DNA from: Atherix ibis
Lineage: Eukaryota > Arthropoda > Insecta > Diptera > Athericidae
DNA length: 64,000 bases
Direction: 5' to 3'
NCBI GenBank assembly: GCA_958298945.1
Contig: OY282606.1
Span: forward strand, 73,519,622 to 73,583,621
The notes under the pieces are model-generated. The model saw only the letters and a program-made list of their open reading frames with translations, had not been told where the DNA came from and did not search any database. Positions within the stretch are counted from its first letter, which is position 1. Each line of letters starts with the position of its first letter. The position numbers and the translations under genes are program-made. This document shows, piece by piece, positions 43,933-56,039 of the stretch.

Positions 43933-44269
43933 ACGTTCTACACGTAAATTATTTTTTTGGAAAAGGAAGCTAATTATTTTAATTGATACCGCTAAATCAA
44001 CAATATTTTCAAATACGTTCCACACTATAAAAATAATTTGTAGCAATAGCAATAAGGCCATCTGGCGGAAAAGTGTTCACTATTATTAATAGTTAAAAAG
44101 GAGTTTATTACCTTAAATTTGTGGAATAGTAAATAGTATGTTTATATACGTTCCACACTGAAAAAAAGATCTCTTACCGATAGCAGCATGACTTTCACAA
44201 TGAAACAGTATATACAATAACCTTAAATTTGTAGGAAAAAACATAAAAATTTCACTTACGTTCCACAAT
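43933..44269. repeat. Decayed tandem repeat with ACGTTCCACA motif
   Basis: ACGTTCTACAC at 43933, ACGTTCCACACT at 44015 and 44148, ACGTTCCACAAT at 44258. The phrase CCTTAAATTTGT also recurs at 44111 and 44221, so the last two units are 110 bp apart in two independent words. Each motif is followed by an A/T-rich run. Function unknown. Confidence 0.55.
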
Positions 44270-44904
44270 TTAAAAAAAAACCTATTTGCTATTTTTCATA
44301 ATTTTTTTAAAATTATTTTTACTAACCCTTTTCTTTCTGTTTTAATAATATTTTTAATTATTTTATAAGCGACCGTCCTAATTTTTATCTTTTAGAATAG
44401 AAAGAAAATGATTTGCACACTAACATTGATAAGAAAAAAAGGCTACAATACAGCAGATCTCATATCAATATATTGTATCAAATAAAAGAGAGTATAAATC
44501 AGTGTTTCTCCAACTAATGTGAGGTACAAAGCTTATGTGAATATCCGTGGAAGCAGTGCTTAACCGCTGACCAATGTTTTTTCGTTGTCTATTAGAGGAA
44601 AGCTCTCTTTTGGATGGATAACAGTGAAATTAACGAATACTATATTTAAATCGAGACGAATAATATTTTAACGAACATAAAACAATTTTTCAGAGAATTT
44701 CGCATTGAAAGGATCAATTTGTGCAAATTTTGAACACTTCGTAAGACCTTTCGGCTCAATACCGTAAGAATGCCAATTATTTTATTCAAACAAAATTATG
44801 AAGATTTCGTGATTTAATTAAATCTAAATCAGTATTTTTGGAAAAACAAAAAATTCTTAATTAATTTCTAAGATTAAATATATTGATGAGTTTATTTCTA
44901 TTCA
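44270..44904. other. AT-rich sequence, nothing recognised
   Basis: No supported feature up to the LINE relic. Confidence 0.4.
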
Positions 44905-47057
44905 ATATTGGCCTCTAAAGTCTCGGATGTCGCAGGGTTTAGTACGAAATCTTTCAAATTAACTATGGCCCCTCTTTATTTGACACTTTTGCTTCGCCGG
45001 AGTTTTAGCCTTTTTTTGCTTCGCAATTTTGTTTCGCCGGAGTTTTCACAATGTAAGGGGATTAAGATTGCATTATTTGCTAATTCCTGTCATATTTTTC
45101 GTAAAGATAGATACTCAGAATCTAATGCAAGTGGCGGGGATGTTAACTTACCCAATATCCGATAGTTAGTGAATTCGCGTGATGAATACTGCCTTCTTAT
45201 GAATTCTCTTATAGTTAGGGCATCTCAGTTCCTCGATGCAGTTGCTCCTATGGGTTTGCACCAAATCTAGAACATCGGGAATGTTATGTGTAGACAGTTG
45301 TAGCTTATCTTTTCCTTGGAGCCGTGTAGTACTTTGGTCGATTCAGCTGCGCACAATTTGTCTACTATTGATGACTATCATCCGCCTTTCTTGATCATAA
45401 TCATCTTGTTTCTGGAATTGAGGATTCTTTTTTTATTTTAAAAAAGTAGATTTTTCTGTTCTTTCAAGTAAACTTAGGTCTATTGATTTTCCATCACTAG
45501 TTTCTTTTGCATCTCCATGTTTTACAAAGAAATTTTTAATATTTTTATTACTAGTGTGCCACTTGAACGCATGAGATTTCCTTTTCAATCTTCGCCCTGG
45601 CTTAATAAGGAACTACGTCACCTTAGAAAGAAGAAAAATCGATTATGGAAAAAATCTTTCTTCCTATTCTGATTTTACCACCTGTTTTAATGAATTTAAA
45701 ACTCTGTCATCATCTATGTATAATGATTATTTTAATAATCTTCGAATCAACTTGTACAAGGATCCTCGATTTTTCTACAAATTTTTTAAAATGAAAAGGA
45801 AAATTGATGGTTATCCATCGACCCAGGCTTTATAATGGCTTAGCTGATTTTTTCGCATCTTATTTTGAGGAGTCCTTTTCCTCTGATTATTTTTCAAATT
45901 AATATAAATGAATTTATGCGTCTTTCAGATCTACCGATTTCTTTAGAATTAATGCCTGTAATAACTCAAGATATCATTCACAGTCCTTCATAATACCCGT
46001 TTTTAAAAAAGATCCTTAAAATGAGGTTATCTCCTAAAGACCTTTAGCAAAATTATCAATTACTCCTAAGTTATTTGAGTCGTTGATATTCAAGCTCATC
46101 AAGTAGTGTAGTTGCTTAATCCCACCTAATCAATATGGTTTCCATGCCTTCCAAAAATCTACGACTACCAACCTCCTTACATTTATTTCTAATATATGTT
46201 ATAATATTTTTAAAGGTTTGTAAACTGACTGCATCTACGTATATACTAACTTTAGTAAGGCATTCCTCACTCGATTATGTTGGTTAAACGGAAGAAAATT
46301 TGATTTCCTCCAATTCTTTTTGATTAGTTTAGATCGTACCTGCCTCAGAGGACCTACAACGTATCTTTTCGCACGTGTTTATCAACAGATTTTGAAGTAC
46401 TAACTGATGTTCCGCAGGGTAGCAATCTTGGCCCATTACTTTTTATTCTTGCCATTGATGACATTGTTAAAGTAATTAAGAACTTTGCGAACTACAATAT
46501 ATAAAACTTTTTTTTTTAAATTGAGAATTTCAATGATGCAACCCTCATTCAGGAGGATTTAAGTTTATTTAATAATTGGTGCGCTTCAAATGACCTTGTG
46601 TTGAATTTGGATAAATGTGAAGTTATGACCTCAATCGTCGCACTTTCTCTTATAACTTTTCGGGATCTACAACTAAACATGCGCAAACTGCTACTGACCT
46701 TGAGATTACTTCCCATATTAACAACATTATTGCTAAAGGTAGTGCAGTTTTTGGCTTTATAACGTCTTGCTCGAGAGAACTTTCCTGTGTTAATACCTCA
46801 GATCCTTAGTTATACCTTTTTTGGAGTATGCAGCTGTAGATTGGTCGCCCTTTTACAGTAGTCATATTAAATCGGTGCAACGTAACTTTGTTAGGTTTGA
46901 TCTGAAGGATTTTCATTGTATTTCCTCCTTACACAGATCGGCTCAATTTGCTTCTAATGCCTACACTAGAAAATTCCTCTTTTTTAAAAGAAATTTTATT
47001 ATTTTCTTAAGTATTTTTATTTTACTAGCATATTTTGCACGTTTGAGCCGCATCTAA
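44905..47057 (+). pseudogene. Jockey-type LINE, endonuclease end to RT thumb, heavily decayed
   Basis: Plus-strand pieces, collinear over 2.1 kb and in changing frames: ASQFLDAVAPMGLHQI and SAAHNLSTIDDYHPPF (end of the endonuclease; the usual 'SDH.P' is altered), PWLNKELRHLRKKKNRLWKK (linker before RT), RINLYKDPRFFYKF, DVPQGSNLGPLLFI (RT block, 'GVPQGS'), DLSLFNNWCASNDLVLNLDK, SHINNIIAKGSAVFGFI, FLEYAAVDWSPFYSSHIKSV, QRNFVRFDLKDF. There are more than twenty stops. The YADD box cannot be read. Only its last part (46821-47057) is an open frame, which is why the element is easy to miss. Confidence 0.7.
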
Positions 47058-47160
47058 TCATATAGCTCGGTGAATGTTTGCCTTTACTTACTAGGATTGC
47101 TTTGCAGCATTTGTTGGGATACTCCTTAGAATTTTTTGTTGAAGTTGTGTATTTTGAGTT

Positions 47161-48291
47161 GGTGTATAAGCTTAAATCCGCTGTTTGGTCATAGATGGCG
47201 TGAGTGAGCGTATTAAGCTACCATGGACACGCCATACTTTTTTTTATGAGTTTGAGATCTGTCAACATTAATCAGTACACATTGTCAGAAATTTCGTAAA
47301 ACAACATACATTTTTCCTTTGGTAATCATGTCTAGTCTTGTGCCAGAAAAAGAGCATATGCAGAAAGCTCTGCTTTTCTGCTTCAATTTGAAGAAATCGG
47401 TTGCCGAATCGCATCGAATGCTCATCGAGGCCTATGGTGGATAGTGCTTTATCGGAAACAAAGTGCCGAGATTGGTTTTGTCGGTTCAAAGACGGCAATT
47501 TTGACTTGTGTGAAAAGAAGCGTGAAAATCGGCCTAGGAAGGTTGAGGACCATTAATTGCAGGCTCTTTTGGACGAAGATGATACCCAATCGCAAAAAAT
47601 GCTTGTGGAGCAATTGGGTGTTACACAACCAGCCATTTTCATGCGTCTGCGTGCCATGAGGAAGATTGAAAAGATCGGAAAATGGGTGCCGCATGAATTG
47701 AACGATAGGCAGATGGAACGACGCCAAAACACATGCGAAATCTTATTCGCCAGACAAAAAAGAAAGTCGTTCCTGCATCGGATTGTGACAGACGATTAAA
47801 AGTGGATATATTTCGATAATCCTAAACGCAAGAAATAGTGAGTTGATCCCAAAACGATGCTGTTCGTTTGGTGGTATCAGCAGGGTATCGCCTACTATGA
47901 GATGTTGAAACCTGGTGAAACTGTCAATGCCTACCGCTACCACCACCAACTGATCAAATTGCACCGTGTTCTGCGTGAAAAAAGGACGGATTATCAACAA
48001 ATACATTACAAGCTGATGGTCAAAAATGGTCCGAAACTAATTGGAGACACTCAATTGGGAGGTGCTACCCCACCCCGCTTATTTACTAGACCTGGCTCTT
48101 TCCGACTACCATCTGTTTTCGCCGATGGACCACGCGCTCGCTTAGCATCTCTTTGATTCTTACGAAGACGTCCGAAATGGCTTGATGAGGGGTTTGCTTC
48201 GAAAGAGAAGGAAGTTTTTTGGCGTGGTATCCACAAATTGCCCGAGAGATGGGAAAAATGTTTAGCTAGCGAGGGCAAGTATTTTGAATAG
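47161..48291 (+). mobile_element. irritans-type mariner, copy 2, 3' end missing
   Basis: Starts GGTGTATAAGCTTAAATCC, the same terminal repeat as copy 1 at 21939, continues GCTGTTTGGTCATAG, and has the transposase start at ~47328 (MSSLVPEKEHMQKALLF). Pieces in three frames: KKSVAESHRMLIEAYG, LLDEDDTQSQKMLVEQLGV, FMRLRAMRKIEKI, WVPHELNDRQMERRQNT, KKSFLHRIVTDD, a TAG in 'RKK*' at ~47835 (shared with copy 1), FVWWYQQGIAYYEMLKPGE. At ~48015 a deletion removes the second-D box (HDNAPSH in copy 1). It ends ERWEKC LASEGKYFE-stop at ~48291. No 3' terminal repeat follows. Confidence 0.85.
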
Positions 48292-50149
48292 TAGGACTAA
48301 AGTTCAGACTACATTCATGTGACAGTATGGCCATCCAGCTTTTTGGTCTTCGTAGATGAAAGTCTGATGCTTTAAGTCAGGACTTCCGGACGATAATTAC
48401 CCGAATTTCGGATGAAAACACAGTCTTTCACTAAAGTAGACCTCAGCTGATTTTATTGATTTTAAATCCTTTTCCCTCCGATAAGTTCACACTAAACTAA
48501 TTGATTAACCATTTTATTCTTCTTCCCATATTTTTATAATTTTTTTTATATTGGAAAATCGCTGGAGTATTTTATTTTCTCCCCGAACAGCCTGTATTGA
48601 ATCGATTTAAATTAAACTTAGTTGACCGATGCCACACCGCAATGGCTGCTGACGACTGCTGCCGATTTTAATTGTTGAACTTAATTAGTTTGACACCACT
48701 AGTATTATTTTAATTAAAGCATTAACCGATTCTCGATTAAGATGAAATGTTCGATGATGCTCAGCTAACAGACAGACCAGACAGACATTCAGTCAGACTT
48801 TAGAAATTTCGTTTTTATTCTCTCCCCTTTTTTTTGCACAATAACGAGTATGACTTCATGCCAATAATTCGTGGTGGAGGACATTTACTTGGGTACACGT
48901 ACTGGGATTGTGATTCCAATAGGAATTTACTCTAAATTTGTGTAAGTATTTTATTGCTTGGTTTTGAGTAACACTTTTTTTTTAGAGTTACTGTCTCAAG
49001 CGAGCAGAATTTTACTAGCTAAATTCAGACTCGTAACCGCTGCATACCAGTATTCCCAAATCCGGGTGCACTGTTTTCAGTTTTGAAATTTGAAATCCTT
49101 TTCGGATCAAGCCTTCATTTTCATTTAATCTAATTAAAATTTCTTCAATTTAAGTTCTTTCGAGACCCAATACCCCAGTATTAGAGTGGACACTAGTTTT
49201 ATAAATATGCTATCAAAAATAAATTAATTTTTTAGTTCTTTTGATTTTTGATTTTTTACTTCTTTTAATCAATATTTTCCCATCTTTGAGATTTTCCTTG
49301 AAGGTATCCTGGAACTTTTTGTCATGTCTTGTAATTATTGCTGTACGAATAATTTCAAATTTATTTTGTTACGTTTCTTGTTCGAATCAAATTCACATAA
49401 TTTTGAATGTATTTTCTTTAGAAAATTTTTAAAAAGATTTGTTGACCGATTTTTGTGCTTATCTGGAAATTATTTTTAAAAGCCTTTTTAGATAATTCTC
49501 TAGATAAAATGTAGACTTTTGGAGATATTTTTGATTTAAAAAAAAAATTATTTGGAAAAGTTTAACTTTTTAACGTGTTTTTTTTTAAAGTGGAAAGCAC
49601 ACTAATTTTCTTTGTGTTTTAGAAGAAAAAAACTTAGACGATAAGACCATGAGCCCAATTACCCGACTTCATGCTACTGACGGGTTGGTACCTAATGAAA
49701 CGGATGAATAGTTGATTAGAGGGAGCAATTATTGTAAAAGGAGTTAAATTTTATCGAGCATATTCAATTATTTTAGAAAGTTAAAAAGAAGACTTTACAG
49801 AATACTTTAAGTATTCCTAGACAATCGTTAAAATTGTATTTTTGTATTTATTTTCTTAGAACATTTTTAAGATTATTTTCTTTTTGTTGTTTTTTTATTT
49901 TTAGTTTTTTTTTTAATTTTTGTCGTTAAATATTTTTCGAAAATATTTATTTTTATTTCGTATTGAATTTTGTGCATATTTTTAATGATTTTTTATATAA
50001 TTTGATTTTGTTTTTATTTTGTTTGTTCCTATAGCTTTTTGCATAAGAAAAATTGATGTATTTTCTACTTCATCCAATTTTGTTGTTGTCAATTTATAAT
50101 ATTTCCGAAATTAAAATAATTCTAATCGCTGCAGATTCTTTCGCACAGA
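48292..50149. other. AT-rich sequence, some unique-looking DNA at 48.6-48.8 kb
   Basis: Around 48590-48780 the DNA has moderate GC and many TTAATTA/TTAATT words but no repeat or frame. 49200-50140 is extremely AT-rich. The frame at 49241-49432 is low in complexity. Confidence 0.4.
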
Positions 50150-51110
50150 CAAAAAGACCACAAATTGAAGGTTGCAAGAAAATTTGAAGTTAAAGCGAAA
50201 CAAAATATATATAATCTACTGAAGATAATTTTGTATCTATTTATTGAAGATGAAATCTATTTTTTGCAAGCAATTACTCACGCTGCAATGATGTGTACGC
50301 ATTTTAGGTTGTTTTTTTTTGCAAGTGCAGCCACCGAAAACGCCGCAAAGAATCGAAGAGCTACGCAATATTTGCATAATTTTGCCAGATACCAGAAATT
50401 ATAAAGAGTTCGGGTAGAAATGTTTTACAGCAACACTTCAAAACCCCCTTTCGCACATTCGCTGTGCAGGCAATTGATTGTTTACTTCCCTCTTATTCCA
50501 GGAATGTTTTGGTGGTTCCCAAGTACACATATACGTTATTGGCACTTGTGGGCTAAATGCGTCCTCCTTCGATTTGGTTTTGGGTAGCTATTCGCGCCAA
50601 TAACAGTTTAGCGTCTTCTTTTTGGCGTCGTCCCCAGTTGTTCCGAAATTATTCACCCTTCAATACGGCAAGCCCGGATGACATACACATTTGGTGCATT
50701 ATTAACTAACCTGAATGGATGGCGGGAATGCCGCCTCTTCAACGCCACGCATCTGGTTTGGCCGGATCCACTCGGCGAGAATGTGTATTCCTACGACCTC
50801 TGCCGCACAAGCGTATCAGTACCCCGTTCTGAAGCCTGAAGCGTCTGGTACGCATTCCGAAATTCTTGCATTCCCGCATTTACGGGAGAAGTTGGTAAAG
50901 AAGGACAACTTAGCACTCATTGCATTTTCTAAATCGCAAACCGAATTCACACTACGATCTGCGGTGACGAAAATAAATCGAAAGTTGCATAGAGCATCTT
51001 GCCGAATACCTTTTCTGTTTTGTATTTTTCCATGTTGATCTCTTCCTTTCTTTCCTCTTGTAGCCGGTAGATTAATTGCCGATGTCATTAGCCGGCTTGT
51101 CACACTCGTC
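50150..51110. other. GC-richer island, unidentified
   Basis: Composition is clearly less AT-rich at ~50420-51090 than on both sides, and no repeat family is recognisable. Overlapping open frames exist on both strands (50715-51038 plus, 51103-50816 minus) without known motifs. It could be a host exon or promoter block, or an unrecognised transposon. I cannot choose. Confidence 0.3.
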
Positions 51111-53394
51111 AGAAGTAGTCGTTAGAACTGGAATGAAAATAGCAAAAAACACGAGAAGCAAAAAAAAATTGTAAACAAATTTTAAAAAATTACAAAAAAC
51201 TTAAAAACAAATTCCTAAAACCAAAAACATTAAAGTATTAAAAAGAAAATAAATTTAAATAAATTACTTCCTGTTTGCCATTTGCCCATCTCCTCTAAGC
51301 TTGTAAGGGTGGAACTTCAGCAGATTTGCTTCGTGAACATTGTCTGCCAAAAAAGTGTTCTCTTCTCCCTACCAATTTTTGATGTAATATTTTTTCTTTG
51401 TAATAAAATTGAGCCCGGGAAACCGAGGTAGGGGGTAGCTAAATTTTTGTAGTGCTGACTCACTGAATCCATGTATTCAGTAGCCAAGCAGGCAACAGTA
51501 TCGAAGTTCTTCTTTATAGTCGTTACTATGACCAGCGTTCGTCCATTTGTTCTCTTCTTTTATGTTTGAGTATCTATTTTAGTAATTATCCTATTTTAGT
51601 AAAGATTATTTTGGTTTTCTTGATTTACTAGAAATAAAAAAAATTGGGGCTAGCAGGATTACTTACTGAGTGCTATTAACATTTCCATCAGCGGATTACT
51701 TACCATCCTTTTTACAAATAATATCTAAAGAGGTCCATCTTATAATTTTTGAAGAAGATCGGTAATATTCTATTTCGATATTTCAATCTTTTTTTGAAAA
51801 CATCTATGATGTTGAAGATATAAATTGTGAATTAAATATTTCTATAAAAAGGATTTTTTATGAACTTTTCATTTAAAAATCATTAAATTATATTGAGTCA
51901 CTTGGGATTGTCTTCAATTATAATAATTCAGTATACGCACCTGCAGAATAATTTAATTTTGTGAAATTTGATATTTATTTTATTGGCAAATTTGATCCCG
52001 TCTGTTATCTATCCTTAAAAATGGAAGAAAAGGAAAATAGAAAAGTAAATTTAGAGAATAAAAGTTAAAGGCGAAAAGCGCGGATGAAGATTATGAGAAG
52101 TGGGAGATGGTAAAGCGGAGTTGAAAAAGAGAGAAAGAAATAGAACAAGTAATGTGTTCGCCCTCCTTGCGAACTCGCTCAACTAACCCTTCTATATCAT
52201 CATTAATTTTATTGGTAATTCTCTTCACTAAAAACCTGATATTATTCCAACAAATAAGATTTATTTAAGAAAACCAAAAATCTATTTGTCACTATTTACT
52301 CCTCTTTTAAAAAACAATCTTAAAAAATATATAGTAGATCAACTAAAACCATATTGTTTTTTGACTAATTGAACGCTATAAAAAATTGCTAATAAATTTT
52401 ACATACACTCGTAGAGAGAGTAGGGCGCGCACATATTCAAATATGGAATGTGGAACGATCGTGCTATGTATTGTGATTGACAAACCACAAATAAGCAAGC
52501 AAACAAGTCAACAGGGAAAAAACATAAATAAACTAACGCGCCGGCAACGTTCGAATGACAACAAATAACGACCCACAAAAATTGACGTCATCAAGAAAAC
52601 GCATTCTCGACTCAGTCTTGCCAGCTAGAAATTTTTGATATCTCGTCCCAACATTTCGAGAGGCTTGAATAATTTAAACTTTTCATAATCGGGTGGGCTG
52701 AAGTAGAAAAGGCGATTTTTTAGTATTTTTACTTTTTAAGACCTTTTATTAATGTGGTGGGGAGTGGTGTTATTTAAAGGGATTTTAAAAAAGTGTTCGC
52801 AAAGCTGTTCTACTCTTAAGAACGTCATATTTATTTAATCTAAGCGGCGATAAATGGAACTACCAGCATATTTGTGTTTATAATTTTTTGTATGGATATG
52901 ACAACCACTGACATCTAGTAGCCGTAATAGAAGTTTGCTGAATTCTAAAAGCATAATTTATATACAATACCAGAAAGAAATATAATTTTTGTAATAAATA
53001 ATAATAAATTAAAAATATTTTCGCACCAATATGGTAGATTTGCGGAGAGTCTTAGACAGCTATTCTCCACGAATCGGTAGCATACCAAACAGTGTGCATA
53101 TTTAAATGAGATATTATGTATTTTAAAAATAAGCAGACAGAATTTCTGTGTAGAGTTTATCCAGCAGCTCTATAATCTTAGATTCTATCGGATAACTCAT
53201 CAACCTGACAGTTGTCTTGTCTTAATTTGAAAATATTTTATTTTTGGTATTTTATGTTGTTTTTTTTATATTATGAACAACCTTTATTATTGATTAGACT
53301 GACTAGACTAGTAAAAACAGCTGAATCACTTTCAGAGCCATTTAGAATTCATAATTAAGACGCACTTTTGTGCGTTCTCTTTAACTTGGCGACG
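51111..53394. other. AT-rich sequence, nothing recognised
   Basis: No gene supported. A less AT-rich patch near 52400-52620 (GGCGCGCACATATTC, CGCGCCGGCAACG) is repeat-free. Confidence 0.4.
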
Positions 53395-54060
53395 ATAAAA
53401 GTGTTTCGTGGCTCAGGGGTATGCATGAGGGATACTTTCCTCATTAAGTCTGTCCAGAGTTCTTAGCATCAACGATGACATCGACATTATGTGTCGATCA
53501 GAAAAAGCTATACGCGAGGTCTTTTCCAAGAAGGAGTCGGTGACGAAAAATCTTGGGCCGCCCATAGATGAAGGCAAAACAAAGTACATGGTGGTAGTGT
53601 CAGCGTCGAAGAAAAAACTAACTTGTACTAGATACATGCAGATAAAAGATTATAGCTCTAAAAGAGTTAAATTATTTTCCTATTTGAGGTCAAAGGTCAC
53701 AGTCGATTACATCATGAAGATTGGCGCACGGCTGCTGCCAGCCAACAGACCCTACTTCAGTCAATATAAATTGCTCCGCTCGTAAATTCTGACCATGACA
53801 TCAACGCTACTGCTGTATAAGACACAAGTCTTGCCAGTTCTCATGTATTCTTCAGAAACTTGGGCTCTCAGCCGTCCAGTCGTGGATAAAATTAAACTTA
53901 GTAGGTTGTGATATGTTGGACACTTAACCCGTATGAATGCGAAAGATTCTGTCCACATAGTACACAGTTGCTCCCTTTATGATACTAGAAGACAAGGTAG
54001 GCCCTGTTATAGTAGAGCAACCGGGTTAGCCAGGTGTCATCTGGAGTTATTTTATTTAGC
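53395..54060 (+). pseudogene. Endonuclease-RT LINE relic, YADD to C-terminus
   Basis: Plus-strand pieces: SINDDIDIMCRSEKAIREVF (YADD degraded to INDD, followed by the normal 'DIDI..RSE'), ESVTKNLGPPIDEGKTKYMV, SSKRVKLFSYLRSKVTVDYI, LPANRPYFSQYKLLRS, stop, LLLYKTQVLPVLMYSSETWA, then a jump that omits the 'RKIF' block to RPVVDKIKLSRL and YVGHLTRMNAKDSV, ending near RQGRPC. Same family as 29440-30120, here with an internal deletion after SSETWALS. Confidence 0.75.
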
Positions 54061-55436
54061 AGATCTAGACCGAACTCCCGCCTATCCAGCTGTTCATGAG
54101 GATGATGATGAATCCAAAATTGTATGTGTGGGTTTTTTTATTGTTTCCTTTTTTTTAAAAATTAATTTATCATCTTCCCCTTCACCATTCTAAAGTGAAG
54201 AATCAAAGAAATTGCCTGGGTTTCGGGTCAAGGTCATCTAATTCGACACTCCTTACTATTGGCGAACATGATTAAAATATTGAAATAATTTTTACAATCA
54301 CAAACTTATACGAAAAGCAATATCTATAAAAAAAAAACTACAATATTAAAAATTATAATAAATAATAAATAATGATTTTCTGCTAATTTAAAAAATTCAA
54401 ATTTGATTTTTTGGCAAATTTCCATTCAAATTAATTTTGATTTAATTTTTGGCTGTATAAATTCTGAATGTTGTGGAATTTCGAATTTGAATTTATTGAT
54501 TCCGATTGAATTTGAAATTGGGTAGATGCTAGGAGTAGGTAGAAAAGGTAGGTTGGTAAATTTGAATTTTTAATTTTCTTTTTATTAGTAAAAATTTGCT
54601 TCTTATTATGTTGTTGCTTAGCAAAAATTATTTTCTGAAGTTGAACGGCCACAGACTATAAGGCGCGTCCACAATTTTTCTAAATTCTATTTTGCTGTTA
54701 GTTTGATTTTTTTTGTTATTCATATTATCTCTTATATAAGTTTCCAAATTCATACTTAAAGTTTATATAAAATTTCAAAATAGGAGGAGAAGAATTTTTA
54801 ATAATTCAAATTAGTTACGAAAATAGAACAAAACGAACTACACCGCAGACGGTAATTGTTGAAGGGATGCAAACATTGGTTAAGAGATGGCACTACTAAT
54901 AAAACCATTATAACTTTTTCCATTATTGTATATTGATTCAATTATTATTTTTTTGGAATTTTCAACTTTTTCTCTAGAAAACATTATTTTTGCAGAGACA
55001 CAAAAAAGCGGAATGAAGAAAGAAGACCAGAGCAACGTGTTTTAAGCAAATTTTAATTTGGGGTCTTTAATTTTCAATTCAACAATTTTTAGGACCTAAA
55101 ACAAGAGCATTATTATTATTTAATGTTAACATTATATAATCTAACAGAGAGAATATGGGTAAATAGGTTCCCTTACAAAGCAAGTCCACACAATAAAATG
55201 AACATAAATAAAGCAAAGCTAAAAAATAGAGCCAAAGGTCATTATGGTAAATTCAGGTCTGGTGAGATTATAAAAAACATGAAATTTGAATGCATAAAGT
55301 GCAAGAATTTAATTAAAAATTTACCGAACAAATGACGAAACGAAGGTGTAATTAGCTGCATAAGAGTATGATTTAAAATGGCGCGCTTTAAAATGTTGGC
55401 AGCATTGTTGAAAAGTATTAAAAGTTTTGATCTGTC
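54061..55436. other. AT-rich sequence, nothing recognised
   Basis: No supported feature. The frame at 55123-55335 is Lys/Asn-rich and without motif. Confidence 0.4.
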
Positions 55437-55708
55437 ACTGATAATTGAGAATATATATTTTTTTTATTCCCGAAATTGGTATATTCAAATTTGAAAGGCC
55501 AAAACGATTGATGTTTAAGATTTGGATGCGAATACAAATAAGTTGACCGGTGATTAAGGTTGCCAACGAAATCATTAGTTGGCAACCTTAATCACCGGTT
55601 AACTTATTTTTATTCACATCCAAATCTTAAACATCAATCGTTTTGGCCTTTTCAAATTTGAATTTACCAATTTCAGGATTAAAAAAATATTTATTCTCAA
55701 TTATCAGT
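55437..55708. repeat. 272-bp near-perfect palindrome (foldback element)
   Basis: Two arms of exactly 131 bp (55437-55567 and 55578-55708) are reverse complements with roughly ten mismatches and no net length difference. They are separated by the 10-base loop GAAATCATTA. The outer ends read ACTGATAATTGAGAATA. No coding capacity. A foldback/MITE-type element is likely; I see no clear target-site duplication (flanks CTGTC and AAAGG). Confidence 0.92.
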
Positions 55709-56039
55709 AAAGGGAGGAGTTGAGGTCTAGTGCTGGTTAACCAAAAACGCTTAAATTGAGGGTTTTTTATTCACTCATCGCAAATATTTCTGAAATATTT
55801 TAAAGGTTTGAGATTTTCCTTTTTCCTGCCATAAATATCTAAAATTTGGTCACTATAAAAATTTTTTTGTAAAGCTGGAATAAATTTGTCAGACTTTTTT
55901 AAGAAGAATTTATAGGTTAAATTCCGCGCATCCGACTGACCGAATACGGGTCTTACTACTGCTGCAGAAATTATCCATCCTCTTCTCCTTGTTCCTCTAA
56001 ACAACCCCTTAGAAGTACATTTTCTTTGAGATATGCCAG
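55709..56039. other. Unassigned sequence
   Basis: No feature supported; the minus-strand frame at 55771-56004 has no motif. Confidence 0.35.

Noticed and set aside
50715..51103. Frames of 107 (plus) and 95 (minus) codons in the GC-richer island
   Set aside because: No recognisable motif; kept only as an unidentified island because composition alone cannot choose a strand.
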